Origin: Saprospiraceae bacterium
GTDB taxonomy: Bacteria; Bacteroidota; Bacteroidia; Chitinophagales; Saprospiraceae
Direction of reading: 5' to 3'
NCBI GenBank assembly: GCA_016714785.1
Contig: JADKCC010000060.1
Location: 62,001 to 126,000, forward strand
DNA length: 64,000 nt
This document shows, piece after piece, positions 62,284 to 64,000 of the stretch. Numbering within the stretch: the stretch's first letter is position 1; each line of letters starts with the position of its first letter. The notes under the pieces are model-generated. The model had not been told where the DNA came from, ran no database searches, and was given only the letters and a program-made list of their open reading frames with translations. The position numbers were made by a program, and so were the translations under genes.

Positions 62284-62385
62284 TTCGAAATGACCTAGTA
62301 TTAGAGTTTAAGGTAGGGAGATGAAGAGAGTTCGGCGCCGAACTCCTTCATCTCCTCTTTCCTTATCAGCCTTGGTCATTTCGAA
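62284..62385. repeat. nested palindrome (potential cruciform)
   Basis: Around the centre at 62336/62337 the arms GGAGATGAAG (62317-62326) and CTTCATCTCC (62346-62355), with AGTTCGGC and GCCGAACT inside, make a near-perfect 39-base palindrome. Outside it, TTCGAAATGACC (62284-62295) pairs with GGTCATTTCGAA (62374-62385). It lies directly after repeat copy A and contains no gene. Confidence 0.75.
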
Positions 62386-62424
62386 CCACAGAGTGGTGAG
62401 AAAACTTATTTTATTCAAATAGGT

Positions 62425-62610
62425 CAAAGGATTAAATATCAAATACTTATGGTAATAGAAAAATGCATGCCTAAGCGAACCTGTAAGGTGAATGCAGTGT
62501 AGTGCAAAGCACCAAAGGCGGCAAGCCTTTGACGAAGTGAACCGTGAAACGGATGGGCAGGTGTAGTGCAAAGCACCAAAGGCGCCAAGCCTTTGACGGA
62601 GTGAATTGAT
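62425..62610. repeat. fragment of the 421/590-bp repeat with an internal tandem duplication
   Basis: CAAAGGATTAAATAT followed by AAATACTTATGG and AATAGAAAAATGCATG matches the middle of repeat copy 2 (from about 59780), but the ends of the element are missing. Within it a segment of about 44 bases containing AGTGCAAAGCACCAAAGGCG and AAGCCTTTGACG occurs twice (from about 62497 and 62561). Confidence 0.7.
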
Positions 62611-62721
62611 AAACGGACAATGTATAATCAAAGGCTTAGATTGAATCTCGAAAAGCTTAATTCCCCTTGGGAGTTTACACTCTCCAAACACACAAGGTAT
62701 TTTACACTCCCACGCTCCCGT

Positions 62722-62826
62722 GTCCAAAAGCTCTTTTTCGATGTCCAAAAGCTCTTTTTCGATGTCCGAAAGCTCTTTTTGAACGTCCATTATCTCTTTT
62801 CGAACGTCCATAATCTCTTTTTGGAT
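62722..62826. repeat. 21-bp minisatellite, five units
   Basis: Five head-to-tail 21-base units start at 62722, 62743, 62764, 62785 and 62806. Units 1 and 2 are identical (GTCCAAAAGCTCTTTTTCGA plus T); units 3-5 carry several substitutions but keep GTCC at the start and CTCTTTT in the middle. As 21 is a multiple of three, each open frame encodes a seven-residue repeat, for example KELLDIE on the minus strand. Confidence 0.88.
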
Positions 62827-62830
62827 GCCT

Positions 62831-63066
62831 CGATGGCCGAAGTCTGACGTCCCAAAATGCACTACCACCGCCAAACTCGGAGACGATGGTCGAAGTTTGC
62901 AACTTCGATCCTATTTTTTAATTTGCAATTCGACACCACCAATATTGATACATTAAAGCACAAAACTTAGCATCAAATGATTTTATGCTTTATTTTTAAG
63001 TGTGGTGCGTATAGAATCAAAGATTGCTAAAATAGTACATCGCAGTTGCAAACTGCGACGATCGGG
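62831..63066. repeat. intergenic direct repeat, copy B
   Basis: This 236-bp unit matches copy A (61994-62261) along its length, including the palindromes GAAGTTTGCAACTTC and CGCAGTTGCAAACTGCG, and lacks only the 62183-62216 hairpin and a few bases. It begins right after the 21-bp minisatellite. Confidence 0.85.
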
Positions 63067-63206
63067 TTTGCTCCCTTAATAATATTATTCATAAGTATAA
63101 AATAAATGTTATTAAAATGTAGAATAAACATACTTATTATATCTTGTACATAAGACAACCTTAGGATAAACATATAACAACCATAGTATAATATACTTTA
63201 TATCAC

Positions 63207-63422
63207 CTTTTACTAAGGGACCAAGGACGAACTACGAACGAATGGAATAGCGAGGAAAATCTACCGGAGCAATATGAACGAACTGCACTCTATTTCTTTC
63301 AGCAGTCAGGTCTGAATGACAAATATAATAATGTGGTGTCCTCCAAGGATTTTAGGGACGGCAAAGCAGTTTCGATCAATAGAATGACGAATGAGCAGAC
63401 CAAGTACCTGAGATTACCCTAG
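63207..63422 (+). pseudogene. possible C-terminal remnant of an unknown protein
   Basis: On the plus strand a frame without a usable start reads LRDQGRTTNEWNSEENLPEQYERTALYFFQQSGLNDKYNNVVSSKDFRDGKAVSINRMTNEQTKYLRLP and ends at TAG (63420-63422). The composition is protein-like (balanced charges, W/Y/F spread) and the DNA is richer in G and C than the surroundings, so it may be the 3' end of a lost or transferred gene. I recognise no family. It could also be chance. Confidence 0.3.
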
Positions 63423-63428
63423 AATTAA

Positions 63429-63998
63429 TTAAATTTGCATCATAAAAAAAACATTGGTAAATGATGATTTGTCATCCATTAACGTTTGATCAATGCCGGT
63501 TCTAAATCTAATGCCATCTAAATAATCGACATTAGGGTAAAATATTCTTTTATGTTCTAGTCCAAGTGAAAGTAATTGAGTAATCTTCATAGAAAATCCG
63601 GCACCGTATGAATGAGTAAACAACCCTTTATAATTGAAATCCGTTTCATATTTACCATCATAAATACCCCGTATGTTTTCTTTAATTTTTTTTCTGTCTG
63701 CGGCAATATCATTATTCAATCCTGAAGATGCACGTGAAACCATATTTACATAAGGTAGTCCATTCTGATCTAGTAGGTCTAAAGATGTCTTTTTTCCAAA
63801 AATACCAAAACTACCTAAAACATAAAAATCAAAATTATCAATCTTAATATCCAATACTTTGGTTACTGTTTTCATTAAACTAAAAAGACCCTCCACTTCT
63901 ATAATTGATTGATTCGTTCGATAACTTGGATACCATCCTTCCTGTTGATTCCTGTAAGGCTCGTAAAATGTCTCTACTAATCCACCTCCATAAACAGC
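63429..63998 (-). CDS. partial protein with beta-barrel-like character, running off the right edge
   Basis: The frame is open from the right edge to the stop at 63429, so about 189 C-terminal residues are visible. It has alternating strands with aromatic girdle residues (AVYGGGLVETFYEPYRNQQEGWYPSYRTNQSIIEVEGLFSLMKTV..., DNFDFYVLGSFGIFGKKTS, GLFTHSYGAGFSMKITQLLSLGLEHKRIFYPN, DGIRFRTGIDQTLMDDKSSFTNVFFMMQI). That resembles outer-membrane barrel proteins of Bacteroidota, probably the barrel part preceding or forming an OmpA-type protein, but no diagnostic motif is in view. The GTG at 63896 is internal, not a start. Confidence 0.65.
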   Translation of the reverse strand, partial: AVYGGGLVETFYEPYRNQQEGWYPSYRTNQSIIEVEGLFSLMKTVTKVLDIKIDNFDFYVLGSFGIFGKKTSLDLLDQNGLPYVNMVSRASSGLNNDIAADRKKIKENIRGIYDGKYETDFNYKGLFTHSYGAGFSMKITQLLSLGLEHKRIFYPNVDYLDGIRFRTGIDQTLMDDKSSFTNVFFMMQI

Positions 63999-64000
63999 AT

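Larger units (their letters stand above)
61659..63206. other. repeat-rich region without a convincing gene
   Basis: About 1.5 kb of DNA made largely of repeats: two long direct repeats, a nested palindrome, a fragment of the 421/590-bp repeat and a 21-bp minisatellite (each listed separately). Long frames exist (for example 62308-62874, minus, 188 codons), but they run through these repeats in an open way and have no family, start or promoter signal. I accept no protein gene here. Confidence 0.6.

Noticed and set aside
62308..62874. 188-codon minus-strand frame across the minisatellite
   Set aside because: It is open because the 21-bp repeat has no stops; it runs through the palindrome and an element fragment, has no signal or family, and no promoter.

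Overview
The window looks like chromosomal DNA of a low-GC member of the Bacteroidota, possibly of the Saprospirales/Chitinophagales side (the order is inference). The support is a type IX secretion (T9SS) C-terminal sorting domain on two proteins, a PorP/SprF-family protein, a YYY-domain/LytS-type kinase with its LytTR regulator, Bacteroidota-type promoter elements (TAnnTTTG, once with TTTG exactly 19 bp upstream), and few recognisable Shine-Dalgarno sites. Most of the window is ordinary housekeeping DNA with accessory islands between.

Layout. 0-5 kb: the tail of a T9SS cargo protein, PorP/SprF, ADP-glucose pyrophosphorylase (glgC), a stand-alone phosphotransacetylase-regulatory-domain protein, and a minus-strand terminator with no gene in front of it. 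5-10.5 kb: DUF2892 protein, thioredoxin, DUF58 protein, PPK2 kinase, S4 RNA-binding protein, an exported unknown and NAD(P)HX repair enzyme. 10.5-19 kb: an envelope/redox locus with two YceI proteins, a DUF5777 barrel, an OB-fold protein, two c-type cytochrome lipoprotein genes (one broken by an in-frame TAA), and a histidine kinase/LytTR pair overlapping the second yceI. 19-32.4 kb: the classical minus-strand block tRNA-Thr, -Tyr, -Gly, -Thr, tuf, tRNA-Trp, secE, nusG, rplKAJL, rpoB, rpoC, with a bidirectional terminator. 32.7-42.3 kb: iscX, KdsC-like phosphatase, UbiA-family prenyltransferase, Maf, RlmH, rhomboid protease, RhlE-type helicase, SWIM-domain protein, Der, and rfbC-rfbD.

42.4-64 kb is the accessory-rich part. 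It holds a 421-bp structured repeat with short inverted ends (second copy of 590 bp at 59.6 kb, a fragment at 62.4 kb), an AlkD-like protein, a single-chain MmeI-like restriction-modification enzyme, an intergenic array of eight short dyads at about 41-bp period, tex, a T9SS-exported subtilase, and a lipoprotein with a C-terminal aspzincin-like (HEMFH) peptidase domain overlapping a small lipoprotein gene. It continues with ppk1, purB, an outer-membrane-protein pseudogene cut by the second repeat copy, a D-2-hydroxyacid dehydrogenase, 1.8 kb of repeat-rich DNA without a convincing gene, and a partial barrel-like protein at the right edge.

The observations I rate highest are the 41-bp-period dyad array, the aspzincin lipoprotein/small lipoprotein pair (possible toxin or protease with its inhibitor), the repeat family whose right end carries stops in three frames, two nonsense-broken exported-protein genes, and a candidate minus-strand small RNA near 4.8 kb. 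No database search was possible; family names come from motifs read in the translations.
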